Shown here in pieces: positions 4,742-5,478 of a stretch of 5,478 nucleotides of DNA; position 1 is the stretch's first letter, and the number at the start of each line of letters is the position of its first letter. Position numbers and translations under genes: made by a program. The stretch lies in assembly GCA_018824765.1 (NCBI GenBank), contig JAHJFW010000110.1, forward strand, positions 1-5,478, in the 5' to 3' direction. The stretch comes from Patescibacteria group bacterium. Lineage in GTDB: Bacteria; Patescibacteriota; Patescibacteriia; 2-12-FULL-60-25. The notes under the pieces were generated by a model. The model worked only from the letters and a program-made list of their open reading frames with translations. It did not search any database and was not told the origin of the DNA.

Positions 4742-5478
4742 ATGCTGACCAATAATTGCGCCAAAACATCTTCCTGCAGACGCCAAGTGCGATTTGCGGC
4801 CGCGGTTTTCGGTGTGGCTTTTCTGTCTCTGATGTTTTCGCCGCTCAAGGCTTTTGCGTTGTGTTGCAAATGCACGGCGTCTGATGCTCCGGAGTCAACG
4901 ATTTGCATACAGGTGGAAACCGCTGACACGGACTGTTCGTCGCTGACAGCTAATACCGGCAATGCCGACTTAAAAAAACTCAACTGCGCTAAAAAGCTTG
5001 AACCTGCGCAATGCCAAAAAATCACCAAAGGCGTATGCAAAGAAGAGCCGGTGAGCGAGAGCTTATATAAAAAAATAAGCGCGAGCGCAGCCCAACAAGC
5101 GCCTCAAAAGACTGTAGGCGCAATTGAGAAAACCGTGTCTCCGCCAAAACTTGGCGTTGAAATCCCTTTTTTAACCCTTTCACCGGCAGAAGCCACCAAA
5201 GCCGTCATAAATGTTCCGTGGCTCGCGCAATACATTGCAGGAGTGCAAAACTATCTTATCGGCATTTCAGTTACTGCGGCCGCGATTATGCTGGTCTATG
5301 GCGGCTTTCTTTATATCTTGGGCGCCTATACGATTCTGGAGACGATAAATCCTGCGACCATCAAACCGGCTGTATTGCAAATTGAAACGATCACGCCGAA
5401 ATACTATAAAATTTCCGATGCTACTTATCAGGGCCTGCAACAAGTCGCTATGGGTGAATTCAAGCCTGATCCGGAGAT
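4742..5478 (+). CDS. Paralogue of the upstream cysteine-rich protein, with shortened membrane segment (3' end outside window)
   Basis: 245 complete codons are visible before the window ends. The protein begins with a signal peptide-like stretch (basic R13, R14, R17, hydrophobic 18-35, AFA before position 40). The same eight-cysteine module follows (C41, C42, C44, C55, C65, C82, C91, C99), with the first spacings identical to the upstream protein and the last two one residue shorter. Residues 158-192 match 154-188 of the upstream protein at 25 of 35 positions, through the helix ending YGGFLYI. The next residues, LGAYTILETINP, correspond to LGSYTILTTINP at 214-225 upstream, so 25 residues (the loop and half of helix two) are missing in frame. 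One hydrophobic stretch of about 29 residues remains. The sequence after residue 210 diverges. The ATG at 4742 is the first after an in-frame stop at 4718; TTG at 4736 is an alternative. The 51-bp gap to the previous gene suggests one operon. Whether an NlpC/P60-like domain follows cannot be seen. Confidence 0.85.
   Translation, partial: MLTNNCAKTSSCRRQVRFAAAVFGVAFLSLMFSPLKAFALCCKCTASDAPESTICIQVETADTDCSSLTANTGNADLKKLNCAKKLEPAQCQKITKGVCKEEPVSESLYKKISASAAQQAPQKTVGAIEKTVSPPKLGVEIPFLTLSPAEATKAVINVPWLAQYIAGVQNYLIGISVTAAAIMLVYGGFLYILGAYTILETINPATIKPAVLQIETITPKYYKISDATYQGLQQVAMGEFKPDPE

Noticed and set aside
4693..5040. Reverse-strand open frame of 115 codons
   Set aside because: It is antisense to the paralogue, whose forward frame matches the upstream protein in the eight-cysteine module and first membrane helix.

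Overview
The window looks like part of a bacterial genome of the Candidate Phyla Radiation (Patescibacteria, Parcubacteria-like). That is an inference from gene content and not from a marker gene. The supports are a type IV secretion pilin-like two-helix segment of the kind common in those genomes, a small membrane-anchored DsbA-like protein, an anchored TolB/PD40-like propeller, and intergenic spaces with short tandem and palindromic repeats. Three of the four complete genes end in TGA, so the Gracilibacteria/Absconditabacteria code (TGA = Gly) is unlikely. None of the five gene starts has a strong Shine-Dalgarno sequence.

Left part (1-516): a small GIY-YIG nuclease gene (118-432) lies between two copies, in opposite orientation, of a 27-bp hairpin repeat. 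A third copy lies at 481-507. The outer arm of the hairpin is amplified on both outer flanks: a 20-bp tandem array at 1-80 on the left and one extra arm at 445-455 on the right. The stop codon and last ten residues of the nuclease are encoded at the edge of and inside the repeat. The gene has lower G+C (about 38% by hand count) than its neighbours (about 45-50% where sampled). It resembles a repeat-plus-nuclease unit inserted upstream of the next genes.

Middle (517-1991): a possible extended -10 promoter precedes a membrane-anchored beta-propeller protein (582-1817). The 174-bp gap after it is built almost wholly of short repeats: a 7-bp tandem repeat, a CCTTCGAC inverted repeat and a 9-bp tandem repeat that stops 8 bp before the next start codon.

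Right part (1992-5478): a probable operon. A membrane-anchored DsbA-family thiol oxidoreductase (CEEC active site) overlaps by 4 bp (ATGA) a 668-residue secreted protein with 27 cysteines. That protein contains, in order, a signal peptide, an eight-cysteine module, a T4SS-pilin-like membrane hairpin, an NlpC/P60-like cysteine hydrolase domain and two C-terminal cysteine repeats. After 51 bp comes a paralogue (4742 to the window end, incomplete) with the same eight-cysteine module and first membrane helix. It lacks exactly 25 residues covering the helix-helix loop and half of the second helix, which should reverse the topology of whatever follows.

The simplest reading is a cell-envelope module in which the DsbA-like protein oxidises the cysteine-rich exported proteins, and these, anchored by a pilin-like hairpin, act on peptidoglycan or form part of a secretion or surface structure. 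The functional link is inferred from gene order and cysteine content.
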